NCBI RefSeq assembly: GCF_001547525.1
Contig: NZ_CM003769.1
Span: 310,001 to 374,000 of the forward strand
DNA from: Burkholderia anthina
GTDB lineage: Bacteria; Pseudomonadota; Gammaproteobacteria; Burkholderiales; Burkholderiaceae
Reading direction: 5' to 3'
Length of the DNA: 64,000 nt
Shown here piece by piece: positions 17,809 through 26,049 of the stretch; the first letter of the stretch is position 1; every line of letters starts with the position of its first letter. The notes below the pieces were generated by a model. It had not been told where the DNA came from and searched no databases. It worked only from the letters and a program-made list of their open reading frames with translations. Position numbers and translations under genes: made by a program.

Positions 17809-18303
17809 CTAATACGTGCGCGTCGATTTCAACCGGCATGCATCGCGCGAACGCGACGTCGTCGCCGTGGCCGGTTCGCGCCGGTAGTAGATGTCCCATC
17901 GCGCTTCGGCGGTTCGCACGAAACCGTGCCGTTCGTAGAAGCGGTTCGAGTCGCTGCCGCGCAATGCGCCGACGCGAACGGGCATCCGGTGTTCGTCGGC
18001 TTCGGCGAGGATCCGGCGCAGCACGGCGGCGCCGATACCCTTGCGCTGATGCGCGGGCAGGATGTACAGGTGGTCGAGCAACCAGTGGTCCGCCATCGGG
18101 CGAAGCGTGTAGAAGCCCGCACGCGAATGGCCGGCTTCGATGAAACGGCATTGCGCGGGGTCGAACGACGCGAGAAACCGGTCGCGCGCACGCTGCGGAT
18201 CGAAACGGCCGATGCGCTCGAGGCTGTCGCGCATCGCGGCGATGCGGATCGCGACGAGCGTGTCGGCGTCGGCGTGCGTGACGGGGACGAAGGTCAGGGA
18301 CAT
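17809..18303 (-). CDS. GNAT-family N-acetyltransferase
   Basis: A 164-residue acetyltransferase starting MSLTFVPVTHADADTLVAIR. The acetyl-CoA motif A is LDHLYILPAHQRKGIGAAVL (about 85-104, pattern QxxGxG as QRKGIG), and motif B is ALRGSDSNRFYERHGFVRT (about 118-136). This domain order fits the small-molecule or protein N-acetyltransferases; the substrate is unknown. A longer frame starting at 18606 is non-coding in its extra part. Separately transcribed from the regulator-kinase pair, 77 bases away. Confidence 0.85.
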   Translation of the reverse strand: MSLTFVPVTHADADTLVAIRIAAMRDSLERIGRFDPQRARDRFLASFDPAQCRFIEAGHSRAGFYTLRPMADHWLLDHLYILPAHQRKGIGAAVLRRILAEADEHRMPVRVGALRGSDSNRFYERHGFVRTAEARWDIYYRREPATATTSRSRDACRLKSTRTY

Positions 18304-18752
18304 TGTCTTTGGCTGGCGGAGGATGCACGGAGAAGCAAGCGCCCGGCCTGGCGGCGCCGCGCCACCGGGCATCGAGGACGGACGACGTCGCCCGTGCGCC
18401 TCGCTGCGTCGCGCTCGCGTGGCCGGAAATCCTTCGCCGATTATCTCGCGCTTCACCGACGAATGAGGCCAACCGAGCCCGGGCGTCTTCGTTCGACGCG
18501 GGCTTCGGCGCGGCACGTCACCCTCTGGTCGGTGAGCGCGAAGCAAACGAACCGATGCAATCGGCTCAATGGAATAAAAAGCGCTGGCCGGTGAACCGGC
18601 CAGCAAAAAGGTCCTGGCGATCCGAGGTTGGTGTGTGCCAGAACCACATGCATTGAACGGCGCGCGGTGTGACGGGCGGGCATGTCAAACGATCGATCAG
18701 GCCGATCGGAGCGTTGCCCGCTCGAAGCCGCGCAATAATCTGTGATCGCAGT
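18304..18752. other. Gene-free stretch with one terminator
   Basis: About 450 bases with no frame of protein-like composition. It contains the terminator at 18571-18609 and, at its right edge, one copy of a 16-base repeat (18738-18753). No promoter or RNA gene was recognised. Confidence 0.6.
18571..18609 (-). terminator. Intrinsic terminator downstream of the 133-residue hypothetical gene
   Basis: The perfect stem GCTGGCCGGT/ACCGGCCAGC (18583-18592 with 18595-18604) has a two-base loop. On the minus strand it is followed by GCTTTTTATT, and on the plus strand by a short A-run. It lies about 150 bases past the stop of the minus-strand gene at 18753, so it probably ends that transcript. Confidence 0.8.
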
Positions 18753-18753
18753 T
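18738..18753 (+). repeat. 16-base direct repeat, copy 1
   Basis: ATCTGTGATCGCAGTT is identical to 21211-21226. This copy touches the stop codon of the hypothetical gene; the other directly precedes the GntR start codon. The core CTGTGATCGCAG is nearly palindromic. Confidence 0.7.
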
Positions 18754-19154
18754 CAGGCCAGGCTAACCGATGCGTTCAGGTTTGCGCTCACGCCCGCGAA
18801 CCTGAACGCATTGTCGGGCGTCAGTACTTCCCATGTCGCGATCATCTCGTCGGTCGGCAGATAGTCGGGATCGGCCGACGCGACCCCGATCCATACGCCT
18901 TGGGATACCTGCCTGCCATGGAGATAAAAGTGCAGCTCCCGGCCTGCGCGTTCGCACGTGCACCGGATCCTCTCCACCGATCGGCCCAGTTTTCTGATCC
19001 GTGCGACCTGGTTGCGATCCAGCTCGAACGTGGCGCTCATCACCCCGTCGCAATCGCCGATGCCAAGCATGTTGCTGTCATCGGTGAACATCCACGACGG
19101 ATGCGGCGTACCCAGGCGCAGCATGAAAAAATCAGCGGACTCTGAACCAATCAT
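18753..19154 (-). CDS. Hypothetical protein, 133 residues
   Basis: The start MIGSESADFFMLRLGTPHPS was chosen because GGAGAA lies 6 bases upstream of 19154. A frame to 19187 adds 11 residues. It is a soluble, mixed alpha/beta protein with a small cysteine pair (RIRCTCERAGRELHFYLHGR, about 72-91) and a C-terminal ATWEVLTPDNAFRFAGV. No known domain is recognised. Gene order symporter-hypothetical on the minus strand with a 170-base gap leaves co-transcription uncertain. Confidence 0.6.
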   Translation of the reverse strand: MIGSESADFFMLRLGTPHPSWMFTDDSNMLGIGDCDGVMSATFELDRNQVARIRKLGRSVERIRCTCERAGRELHFYLHGRQVSQGVWIGVASADPDYLPTDEMIATWEVLTPDNAFRFAGVSANLNASVSLA

Positions 19155-19327
19155 CCTGTTTCTCCGGCAAAAAATACGTCGTTCCACTCACTGAAGCTTG
19201 ATCGGAACGCACATCCATCCAACCTGTTCCCTTCGCCCTGCCTGAATGCTCGAACGGACGTGCGCCAGCGCCTGATAATCGGCGGGCTCAACATCGCCAC
19301 GCGCGGCGTCCGTCGCTTCCGAAGCAC

Positions 19328-20566
19328 CTACACGCTTGCCTGACCCGTGACGGGTTCCGCGGCGATACTGTCGGAACCGGAAAGTCTCACCGCAACAGCG
19401 GCTGCCGCCGTGCTCCCGTAGACGTTGAGGGCGGTTCTCCCCATGTCGAAAAACGCGTCGACGCCCAGGAGGAGGAGCACCGCATCGGCCGGCAACCCGA
19501 TCGACGTCAGAACGATGGTGATGGCGACGATCGCCCCGGAGGGCACGTTGGCTGCGCCGTCGATGGTGATGATCGTCAAGATCAGAATCGTGATCGCGAG
19601 CGGCCAGGACCACGCAAGGTGATAGGCGTCGGCCAGATAGCCGACCGCAAGAGCCGTGTAGAGCACCGCGCCGTCGCGGTTGAAAATATAGGCGAGAGGC
19701 AAGATCGTCGACGCCACGCCGTACGGAACGCCCAATTCAACGAGTTTCTTCAGATGCAGCGGGTAGGTAATTTCGGAAGAGCGCGTCGTGAAGCCGAGGA
19801 TCAGCGGTTCCCTCACCTTCCTGAGCACGGCCAGAGGCGACTGACCGGCGACGCGAATGACGGCCGTGAGTACAACCGCGAGAATCGCCATGCCGAGATA
19901 GGCGACGCCCAGAAGCTCGATAAGCGAGTGCGCGCCCGCAAAGCCCTTGGCTGACAGCAACTGCGCGATCGCGGCGAAGATCGCGAGCGGCGACCATGCG
20001 ATTACCCACTGGACCATCTTGAACAGCCCCGACAGCAGCGCCTCGAACACGGCGATCGCAGGCTCGGCGCGCTCGGGGGACGCCGCCAATGCCGCACCGA
20101 AAATGACGCCGAAGACGAGCACCGGCAGCGAATTTCCCGCCGCGAGCGCAGCGACGATGTTTGCGGGAATCAGATCGACGAGAAATTTCGTCCAGTCGAT
20201 GCTCGACGCGAGCGCCGCGGGCATCGATCCGGATTGCGTCATGCTCGCACCGAGGCCCGGTCGAAATGCAAAGTTGAGCAGCAAGCCGAGCGACGCGGCC
20301 AGGCCCGTCATCAACACGAAGAAGCCGATACTGGACAGGGCGACCTTTCCGAGCCGCTCGCGAAGTCTGCCGGCCCGAAAGACTCCGACCGTGACCGACA
20401 GGAAGATCAGCGGCATGACGACCATCTTGATCGCGTGGCCGAACATCGCGCTCAGAAAGCCGAGCTTCGCGGCAAAGCCCGGAGCAAACACGCCGCACGC
20501 GGCGCCCAGGACGAGTCCGCCAAGCATCTGCATCGGGAGGGAAAGCCCCTTATTTTTCGTGTTCAT
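19328..20566 (-). CDS. Dicarboxylate/amino acid:cation symporter (DAACS family)
   Basis: A 412-residue inner-membrane transporter with eight or more hydrophobic helices. Family marks are VVMPLIFLSVTVGVFR in helix 2, the re-entrant-loop serines in GFTTRSSEITYPLHLKKLVE, the helix 7 segment YIFNRDGAVLYTALAV, and GVDAFFDMGRTALNVYGSTA in helix 8 with the substrate-contacting D and R/N positions. Such proteins take up C4-dicarboxylates or acidic amino acids with H+ or Na+. It overlaps the end of the GntR gene by 17 bases, so the regulator and transporter are one operon and the transporter is probably self-regulated through the GntR protein. Confidence 0.9.
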   Translation of the reverse strand: MNTKNKGLSLPMQMLGGLVLGAACGVFAPGFAAKLGFLSAMFGHAIKMVVMPLIFLSVTVGVFRAGRLRERLGKVALSSIGFFVLMTGLAASLGLLLNFAFRPGLGASMTQSGSMPAALASSIDWTKFLVDLIPANIVAALAAGNSLPVLVFGVIFGAALAASPERAEPAIAVFEALLSGLFKMVQWVIAWSPLAIFAAIAQLLSAKGFAGAHSLIELLGVAYLGMAILAVVLTAVIRVAGQSPLAVLRKVREPLILGFTTRSSEITYPLHLKKLVELGVPYGVASTILPLAYIFNRDGAVLYTALAVGYLADAYHLAWSWPLAITILILTIITIDGAANVPSGAIVAITIVLTSIGLPADAVLLLLGVDAFFDMGRTALNVYGSTAAAAVAVRLSGSDSIAAEPVTGQASV

Positions 20567-21212
20567 GCCGTGCCTTTAACAGTTTGATCCGTGCCGGCGT
20601 ACCGTCAACGATGTGATTCCACATATGCTGACGTGCAAGCTCGCCGTCGTTCGCTTCGATTGCGTGAAAGATGTGCAGGTGCTCGATCGTGCCGCGCCGA
20701 ACGGTTTCGGCGTCGCCGCGCGGGAGTTCGTTCAGGGCCAGGGTCTGGGCCCGCAACAGACCATACGCCGACGAGATCCGGACGTTCCGTGCGGCAGCGA
20801 ACAACTCTTGATGAAACACCCAGCCGATACGTTGTTCGAGCATGATGTCCGAGACGTCCCGCTCAACCAGTTCCTGCATTTTTACCGCGGCCTCGCGAAG
20901 CCCTGCCGTTGCGCCCGACCTCGCTGCAAGAAACGCCGCGGTACTCTCCAGCGCCAGCCGCATTTCAAAAATTTCGCGGAGATCGCTCGTGGTCGGCGAA
21001 GCGACATAGGTGCCGCTCTTTTCGATCACGACGACCAGCCCTTCGGACTCGAGCAAATGCAATGCGCTGCGCACCGGCATCTGGCCGAAACCCAGTTCAT
21101 CCGACAGGCCTCGATGAGATACTTTCTGTCCAGGCGCAAGCCGGCCGTCAAAGATCCTCGATCGGATCTCGTCGTAGGCAAGCTCTGCATCTGTCGAGAC
21201 TTTCGACGTCAT
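20550..21212 (-). CDS. GntR-family (FadR/FCD subfamily) transcriptional regulator
   Basis: 220 residues. The winged-helix DNA-binding domain (about 8-75) shows AYDEIRSRIFDGRLAPGQKV, LSDELGFGQMPVRSALHLLE and GLVVVIEKSGTYVASP. The FCD ligand-binding domain (about 80-210) has LREIFEMRLALESTAAFLAA and the metal-binding histidines expected in HQELFAAARN and HLHIFHAIEANDGE/ARQHMWNHI. FCD proteins usually bind organic acids, which suits the dicarboxylate-type symporter it overlaps. The start at 21212 directly follows a 16-base near-palindromic repeat that could be its own operator. Confidence 0.9.
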   Translation of the reverse strand: MTSKVSTDAELAYDEIRSRIFDGRLAPGQKVSHRGLSDELGFGQMPVRSALHLLESEGLVVVIEKSGTYVASPTTSDLREIFEMRLALESTAAFLAARSGATAGLREAAVKMQELVERDVSDIMLEQRIGWVFHQELFAAARNVRISSAYGLLRAQTLALNELPRGDAETVRRGTIEHLHIFHAIEANDGELARQHMWNHIVDGTPARIKLLKARHEHEK

Positions 21213-21226
21213 CTGTGATCGCAGTT
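21211..21226 (+). repeat. 16-base direct repeat, copy 2, at the GntR start codon
   Basis: Identical to 18738-18753. It covers the two bases of the start codon and the Shine-Dalgarno position, so protein binding here would block expression. See the paired copy for the alternative reading as block boundaries. Confidence 0.7.
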
Positions 21227-21361
21227 AGCGTATGATTGAAAAGAAGTCGCGGATAGGAAATTACCCTTACTCATAACGCACGGCAACTGCTAATTTTGCG
21301 AGTGGGTATACCGAAAGAGAAACGGAAGAAAATCCGCGTCACGAAGAGAGCCGATAATTAT

Positions 21362-21826
21362 ATGATTTCACAAGATGTGCGCTTTACCATCTGTGCCGTC
21401 CGTGCGGAAGAAACCTATCCCCTCAGAGCCGCAATCCTGATGGCGGGAGACGAGGAGGGAAGCGCCCTGCATGGCGACCTCGCCCCCACCACGATGCACT
21501 TTGCCGTTCGCGACCACGACGCCATCGTCGCCGTCGCATCGGTTTGCAAGGAAGGACACGCCGGCGTTTCGGGCGCCGACGCGTGGCGCCTGCGCGGCAT
21601 GGCCGTCCATCCGTCGGTACGCGGCCTGGGATTCGGACGCCTGCTGGTCAATCTGTCCATTCGCCATGTGCGCGAACAACGCGGCATTCTGCTCTGGTGC
21701 ACGGCGCGCGAATCGGCATACCGGTTCTATGAAATCCTCGGCTTCGATCGCGATCCGATTCCGATTTCAATGCGCGGGCGCGACGACATGAAATTCTATC
21801 TAATGCAGCGCCGGATCGAGCGCTGA
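21362..21826 (+). CDS. GNAT-family N-acetyltransferase
   Basis: A 154-residue acetyltransferase from MISQDVRFTICAVRAEETYP. The acetyl-CoA motif is LRGMAVHPSVRGLGFGRLLV (QxxGxG-like as RGLGFG, about 78-97), followed by LLWCTARESAYRFYEILGFD (about 110-129). This pattern resembles small-molecule GNAT enzymes. The frame extends 22 codons upstream, but those residues (basic KEKRKKIRVTKRADN) do not belong to the fold. Divergent from the GntR gene with a 150-base spacer. Confidence 0.8.
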   Translation: MISQDVRFTICAVRAEETYPLRAAILMAGDEEGSALHGDLAPTTMHFAVRDHDAIVAVASVCKEGHAGVSGADAWRLRGMAVHPSVRGLGFGRLLVNLSIRHVREQRGILLWCTARESAYRFYEILGFDRDPIPISMRGRDDMKFYLMQRRIER

Positions 21827-21862
21827 GTTTCGTCCGCGGCTGACGTTCGAGCTCGGTCGGCG

Positions 21863-22102
21863 TCAGTGTCCGGCACCGGCCGGCCCGGACAGATATTCAA
21901 CGATCGCCTCCTCCATTTCAATTATTGCAATCGGGGAGAAAATGGAACGGTTATCCAGAATGACCCTGGCGACCGGGTACTTTCCCTCCTGATGGCTGAT
22001 CGTCGTGGCGGCCCGCAACTGAATATCGCGTTCACATCCCTTCTCCGCCTTCGCTTGCCGTTGTCGACATTCGGCGGCGCGACGGCGCGCACCTCCATAC
22101 AC
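21863..22102 (-). CDS. Possible small protein, 79 residues
   Basis: The C-terminal 45 residues (ATTISHQEGKYPVARVILDN, then SIFSPIAIIEMEEAIVEYLS) have protein-like composition; the N-terminal 30 are arginine-rich as expected of out-of-frame G+C-rich DNA. A start further in (for example an alternative GTG or ATG) may apply. No family recognised, and no clear ribosome-binding site. Treat as doubtful. Confidence 0.3.
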   Translation of the reverse strand: MYGGARRRAAECRQRQAKAEKGCERDIQLRAATTISHQEGKYPVARVILDNRSIFSPIAIIEMEEAIVEYLSGPAGAGH

Positions 22103-22183
22103 CTCGGTTGACGCCGATTCCTATAAGGGAAACCCCGTGCGGCGCGACGTTATCAAACGAGATTAACTTATATCAAACTAATT

Positions 22184-22212
22184 TTGACGGGAATTTATGT
22201 TCCTGATATGGT
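22184..22212 (+). promoter_or_regulatory. Probable sigma-70 promoter of the porin gene
   Basis: TTGACG (22184-22189) and TATGGT (22207-22212) are separated by exactly 17 bases in an A+T-rich island in an otherwise G+C-rich region. The implied leader to the porin start is about 300 bases. Confidence 0.6.
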
Positions 22213-22373
22213 CTTTCCGCCTGCAAAGCGCGACGACACAGGATAGCTGGAGCGGCAACGAAAGCAAGGAAGCCGCTTTCGTTCAGGTTGGGGCGCCGCG
22301 ATCGTTCTGATCGGGGGTGCAGGAAAGGTCGAGCAGCGTCGCGTTCCCCGCATCAAATTGTAAGGATAACGAA

Positions 22374-22532
22374 ATGGTCGAATGTGGCATGCCGATCGGA
22401 TCGAGCGAGTATATGACGCCGGCCGGCGCGACCGGAACGACGCACAGGCCGTGCGTCGTCATCTGCATTCGAATGCGACACAAGCCGTTTCAATCCGTCC
22501 CGAAACTTCTCCTCACAGTGAAATGCAGATGA
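22374..22532 (+). CDS. Possible 52-residue leader ORF overlapping the porin start
   Basis: TAAGGATAACGAAATGG places AAGGATA 7 bases before an ATG at 22374. The frame runs 52 codons (MVECGMPIGSSEYMTPAGAT...) to TGA at 22530-22532 and overlaps the porin ATG in another frame. This layout allows translational coupling. It could also be a chance frame; nothing in the peptide is recognised. Confidence 0.3.
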   Translation: MVECGMPIGSSEYMTPAGATGTTHRPCVVICIRMRHKPFQSVPKLLLTVKCR

Positions 22533-23695
22533 AAAACAAGAAGATCAACATCAGCGTTATCGCCGTTGCCGCCTTCGCAGCATCGTCGGCAGCAATGGCA
22601 CAGTCGTCGGTCACCCTGTATGGCATGCTCGATGCCGGTATCGGCTACACGTCGAACGTCAATGGCCACAGCAGGTACGGCCTCGATGGCGGTGCCGCCG
22701 GTTCGAACAAGTGGGGCCTCAGGGGGCAGGAGGATCTCGGCGGCGGCCTCCAGGCGGTATTCAAGATCGAGAACGGTTTCAGTATTGGGACGGGCGGCAT
22801 AGGCGGCCAGGGGCCCATCGGTAACACGCGTTCGCTGTTCAACCGCCAGGCTTACGTCGGCCTCGCGTCCAATCAGTACGGCGCCTTGCGCTTGGGGCGC
22901 CAGCTCGACGCCGTGACGGAAATGGTTCAGGTCCTGACGGGCGACGCCATTTCGGCGTCGACCTTCTCGACCCCGGGCGACGTCGACAACAACGACAACA
23001 CGACGAACCAGAACAACGCGGTGAAGTACATTTCGCCGATCATCCACGGCTTCCAGGCCGAAGCCGCGTACTCGTTCGGCGGCGTGGCCGGCGCAACGGG
23101 TTCGGGGCAATCGTGGTCGGCGGCCGCGACCTACGCGCAAGGCGGCCTGACGGTCGCCGGCGGCTACTTTCGTGCGGTCAACCAGGGCGAGAACGGCTGG
23201 CTGAACGCAACGGCACAACCGAGTTTCGGCGGCGCGCTGGGCTATCCGAGTTCGGGCTACAACGGTGGCAATGCGTTCAAGAGCGCGGGCATCGCGCAAG
23301 TGGCCGCGCAATACGAGGTGGGGCCGTACACGGCTGGCCTGCGCTACTCGAACGCCCAGTACAAGGGCAACGATGGCCAGCCGTCGATCCACTTCAACGT
23401 GCTCGGCGCGCTGCTGCAGTACCGGGTCACGCCGGCGCTGTCGCTCGCGACCGGCTACACGTATGTCTACGGTTCCGCGGCCACGCCCGCGCAAGCCGCC
23501 GAAGGTCGCACGATGGCCTCGATCAACCAGGTGTCGCTGGGTGCAACGTACTCGCTGTCGAAGAGCACCGCGCTGTACGCGATGGGCGCCTACGTGCATG
23601 CGAAGGGCGCGCAGGCCTCGGCCGCCGACTTCGGCAACACCTCGTCGGGCGGCAACCAGGTTCAGGTCAACATCGGCATGTTCCACGGCTTCTGA
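22523..23695 (+). CDS. Outer-membrane porin (Gram-negative porin, OmpC/PhoE-like of Burkholderiales)
   Basis: A 390-residue trimeric beta-barrel porin for small hydrophilic solutes. A signal peptide (MQMKNKKINISVIAVAAFAA, cleaved at about AAMA-QSSV) is followed by QSSVTLYGMLDAGIGYTSN, the standard N-terminal strand. It continues with SNKWGLRGQEDLGGGLQAVF, LGRQLDAVTEMVQ and the terminal strand ending VNIGMFHGF with the C-terminal phenylalanine needed for barrel insertion. ATG 22523 and ATG 22529 are equally possible starts. Expressed from a long leader (promoter 22184-22212), possibly coupled to an upstream small frame. The next gene, a LysR regulator, is convergent. Confidence 0.93.
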   Translation: MQMKNKKINISVIAVAAFAASSAAMAQSSVTLYGMLDAGIGYTSNVNGHSRYGLDGGAAGSNKWGLRGQEDLGGGLQAVFKIENGFSIGTGGIGGQGPIGNTRSLFNRQAYVGLASNQYGALRLGRQLDAVTEMVQVLTGDAISASTFSTPGDVDNNDNTTNQNNAVKYISPIIHGFQAEAAYSFGGVAGATGSGQSWSAAATYAQGGLTVAGGYFRAVNQGENGWLNATAQPSFGGALGYPSSGYNGGNAFKSAGIAQVAAQYEVGPYTAGLRYSNAQYKGNDGQPSIHFNVLGALLQYRVTPALSLATGYTYVYGSAATPAQAAEGRTMASINQVSLGATYSLSKSTALYAMGAYVHAKGAQASAADFGNTSSGGNQVQVNIGMFHGF

Positions 23696-23766
23696 TCGCC
23701 GACCGGCAACACCGGCGCAGTGGCGGCACGACCCCGGCGTCGTGCCGCCCGGCCTGATCGGCGAAC

Positions 23767-24699
23767 CTAGCCGCCTTCCTGACTCGCCATGCGTTCCATC
23801 CATTCCTCGAACGCGGACACGGCGGCATCGTCGGCGCGATCGGCGTTCGTCACCAGCATGTAGTCGTCGGCACGCCATACCGGCGCCGCGATGGGACACA
23901 CGAGGCGCCCCTCGGCGAGATCGCGGCCGATCAGCGGCAGCGAGGCCAGCGCCACGCCGAGCCCCTCGATGGCCGCGCCCAACTGAAGATTCACGTGATC
24001 GAATTCGACATGGCGCGCGGCCCGCAGATCGGAAGCGCCCGCTTCCTTCAACCAGTGCGACCACGCGGAGCGCGTCGTGGCCGAATGCAGCAGGACGTGA
24101 TGGCGCAGGTCGGCCACGCTCTGGATCGGATGCTGCCGCAGCAAGGCGGGATTGCAGGCCGGCACGCGCAAATCAGGCATCAACGAGCGCGACACGACGC
24201 CCGCGCCCTGCTCGGGACCGGAGCGGACACCGATATCGAACGCGTCGGCGACATAGCGCAGCTTGCGCGACGTCGTCGACACCCTCACGTCGATGTCGGG
24301 GTACCGCGAATGAAAATCGGCGAGCCGCGGCAGCAGCCAGCAAAGCGCGAAGCTCATCGGCACGTTCACCCGCACGACGCCTGATATCCGGTGCGTGAAC
24401 GGGTTGTGGCGCAGCCGCCCCACCGCGGTACCGAGGCGCTCGAACGCGTGGCTGACGTCGTTCAGCAACGCGGCCCCTTCGTCGGTGAGCACGACGCCGC
24501 GCGGACGACGGTCGAACAGCGGCAGCCCGAACCAGTCCTCCAGCAACCTGATCTGCTTGCCCACGGCCCAGTGGGTCACGTGCAGTTCCGCCGCGGCAGC
24601 CGCGAAGCTGCCGTGCCGCGCGACCGCATCGAAGGCGCGCAGCGCATTGAGCGGGGGCAACTCGCCCCGGGGCTTCGGGGCATCCCGGTTTTCGTTCAT
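23767..24699 (-). CDS. LysR-family transcriptional regulator (GcvA-like)
   Basis: 310 residues. The N-terminal winged helix (about 15-75) reads PPLNALRAFDAVARHGSFAA, AELHVTHWAVGKQIRLLEDW and FDRRPRGVVLTDEG, the GcvA-type version with an aromatic-tryptophan recognition helix. The C-terminal effector domain has RISGVVRVNVPMSFALCWLL and VSRSLMPDLRVPACNPALL. It is divergent from the MFS-PanE operon across a 130-base spacer containing an A+T-rich TTTTAGCTCAATTGAAATGG segment, so it most likely controls that operon. The inducer is unknown. Confidence 0.92.
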   Translation of the reverse strand: MNENRDAPKPRGELPPLNALRAFDAVARHGSFAAAAAELHVTHWAVGKQIRLLEDWFGLPLFDRRPRGVVLTDEGAALLNDVSHAFERLGTAVGRLRHNPFTHRISGVVRVNVPMSFALCWLLPRLADFHSRYPDIDVRVSTTSRKLRYVADAFDIGVRSGPEQGAGVVSRSLMPDLRVPACNPALLRQHPIQSVADLRHHVLLHSATTRSAWSHWLKEAGASDLRAARHVEFDHVNLQLGAAIEGLGVALASLPLIGRDLAEGRLVCPIAAPVWRADDYMLVTNADRADDAAVSAFEEWMERMASQEGG

Positions 24700-24831
24700 G
24701 ACGTGACTTTTTCTCCCGACTGACGCGATTTTAGCTCAATTGAAATGGCTGTCGCGGCGGCCATAAAATCGACGCATCGAGCGTGAAAGCGATGCCACGG
24801 GCGGCTTCCATCCCCCGCTCGCACGGAGCGA

Positions 24832-26049
24832 ATGACGATGCGCCTGCCGGTTTTTTCCCCTCCCGTGATGCAGGAGACTGCGCCACCCCGACGGCGCGTG
24901 CTGTGGCTATCGTGCATTGCGCATGCCATGCACGACGGCTATACGGACATGATCTACGCGCTGCTTCCCGTGTGGCAGTCGGAATTCGGGCTCGACTTCG
25001 CGGCCCTCGCCATCCTGCGCGGCGTCTATGCCGGCACGATGGCGACGCTGCAATTGTCGGCCGGGCGCCTCGCGCAACGCCTGGGCAGCCGCCCGACCCT
25101 CGCAATCGGCACGCTGCTCGCCGCGCTCGGCTATGCGATCGCGGGCATGTCGGGCGGCCTGCTCGGCTTGGGCGTCGCGCTCGCGATTTCGGGCGGCGGC
25201 TCCAGCACGCAGCATCCGATCGCGTCGGGCGCCGTCTCCCGCGTCTATGGGCGCGACGCAAGAGGCCCGCTGAGCATCTACAACTTTTCCGGCGATCTGG
25301 GGAAATCCGCGCTGCCGGCCGCCATTTCGCTGCTCGTGACGACGATGCCTTGGCGTCATGCGCTATGGATCGTCGCCGGAGTGGGCTGCGTTGTGGCCGC
25401 CGTCATCGCGCTCTGGTTTCCCGCCGTGCCACGCACCGCCGCGAACACGACGGTCAAAGACCAGGCGTCCGCTCAACGCAGCGGCACCGGGCGAAGCGGA
25501 TTCTCCGCGCTGTTTTCGATCGGCGTGCTCGATACGGCCGTACGCATGGGACTGCTTACCTTTCTGCCGTTCCTGCTCAAGGCCAAGGGGGTCTCGCCGC
25601 AACTGCTGGGCACGGCCCTTGCGCTCGTTTTCATCGGCGGCGCGGCCGGCAAATTCATGTGCGGCTGGCTCGGCGCGCGCATGGGCATGGTCAGGACGGT
25701 GCTGCTCACGGAGGGCGGGACAGCGGCGTGCATCATCGCGGTGATGTATCTCCCGTTGGCGCCGACCATGGTGCTACTGCCCATTCTGGGTATGATGCTC
25801 AACGGCACTTCATCGGTGCTGTACGGGACCGTGCCGGAGATGTCCGCGCCCGAACGCACCGAGCGCGCATTCGCGATCTTCTATACCGGGACGATCGCGT
25901 CGGGCGCGCTGTCGCCCGTGCTCTACGGTTTCCTGGGCGACTGGATCGGCGTGCACGGCGCCACCTATGCGACCGCGTTGACGGCCCTCGCGATTTTTCC
26001 GCTCGCCCTCGCGCTGCGCCCGCATCTGGCGGACGACTCGACAGGATGA
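24832..26049 (+). CDS. Major facilitator superfamily transporter (fosmidomycin-resistance-like)
   Basis: A 405-residue, 12-helix inner-membrane exporter or importer. Helix 1 shows LSCIAHAMHDGYTDMIYALL, with the HDGYTD motif typical of the FSR-like MFS group, followed by AGRLAQRLGSRPTLAIGTLL as motif A. The second half restarts at MGLLTFLPFLLKAKGVSPQL. Starts at 24832 and 24838 are both possible behind CGGAGCG. The stop overlaps the next gene's start (ATGA), so translation is coupled. Substrate unknown; the coupling to a ketopantoate-reductase-like enzyme suggests an organic acid or a keto compound. Confidence 0.88.
   Translation: MTMRLPVFSPPVMQETAPPRRRVLWLSCIAHAMHDGYTDMIYALLPVWQSEFGLDFAALAILRGVYAGTMATLQLSAGRLAQRLGSRPTLAIGTLLAALGYAIAGMSGGLLGLGVALAISGGGSSTQHPIASGAVSRVYGRDARGPLSIYNFSGDLGKSALPAAISLLVTTMPWRHALWIVAGVGCVVAAVIALWFPAVPRTAANTTVKDQASAQRSGTGRSGFSALFSIGVLDTAVRMGLLTFLPFLLKAKGVSPQLLGTALALVFIGGAAGKFMCGWLGARMGMVRTVLLTEGGTAACIIAVMYLPLAPTMVLLPILGMMLNGTSSVLYGTVPEMSAPERTERAFAIFYTGTIASGALSPVLYGFLGDWIGVHGATYATALTALAIFPLALALRPHLADDSTG

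Noticed and set aside
22283-22483. 66-codon minus-strand frame in the porin leader
   Set aside because: Plausible-looking peptide but antisense to the leader, no ribosome-binding site and no independent support.
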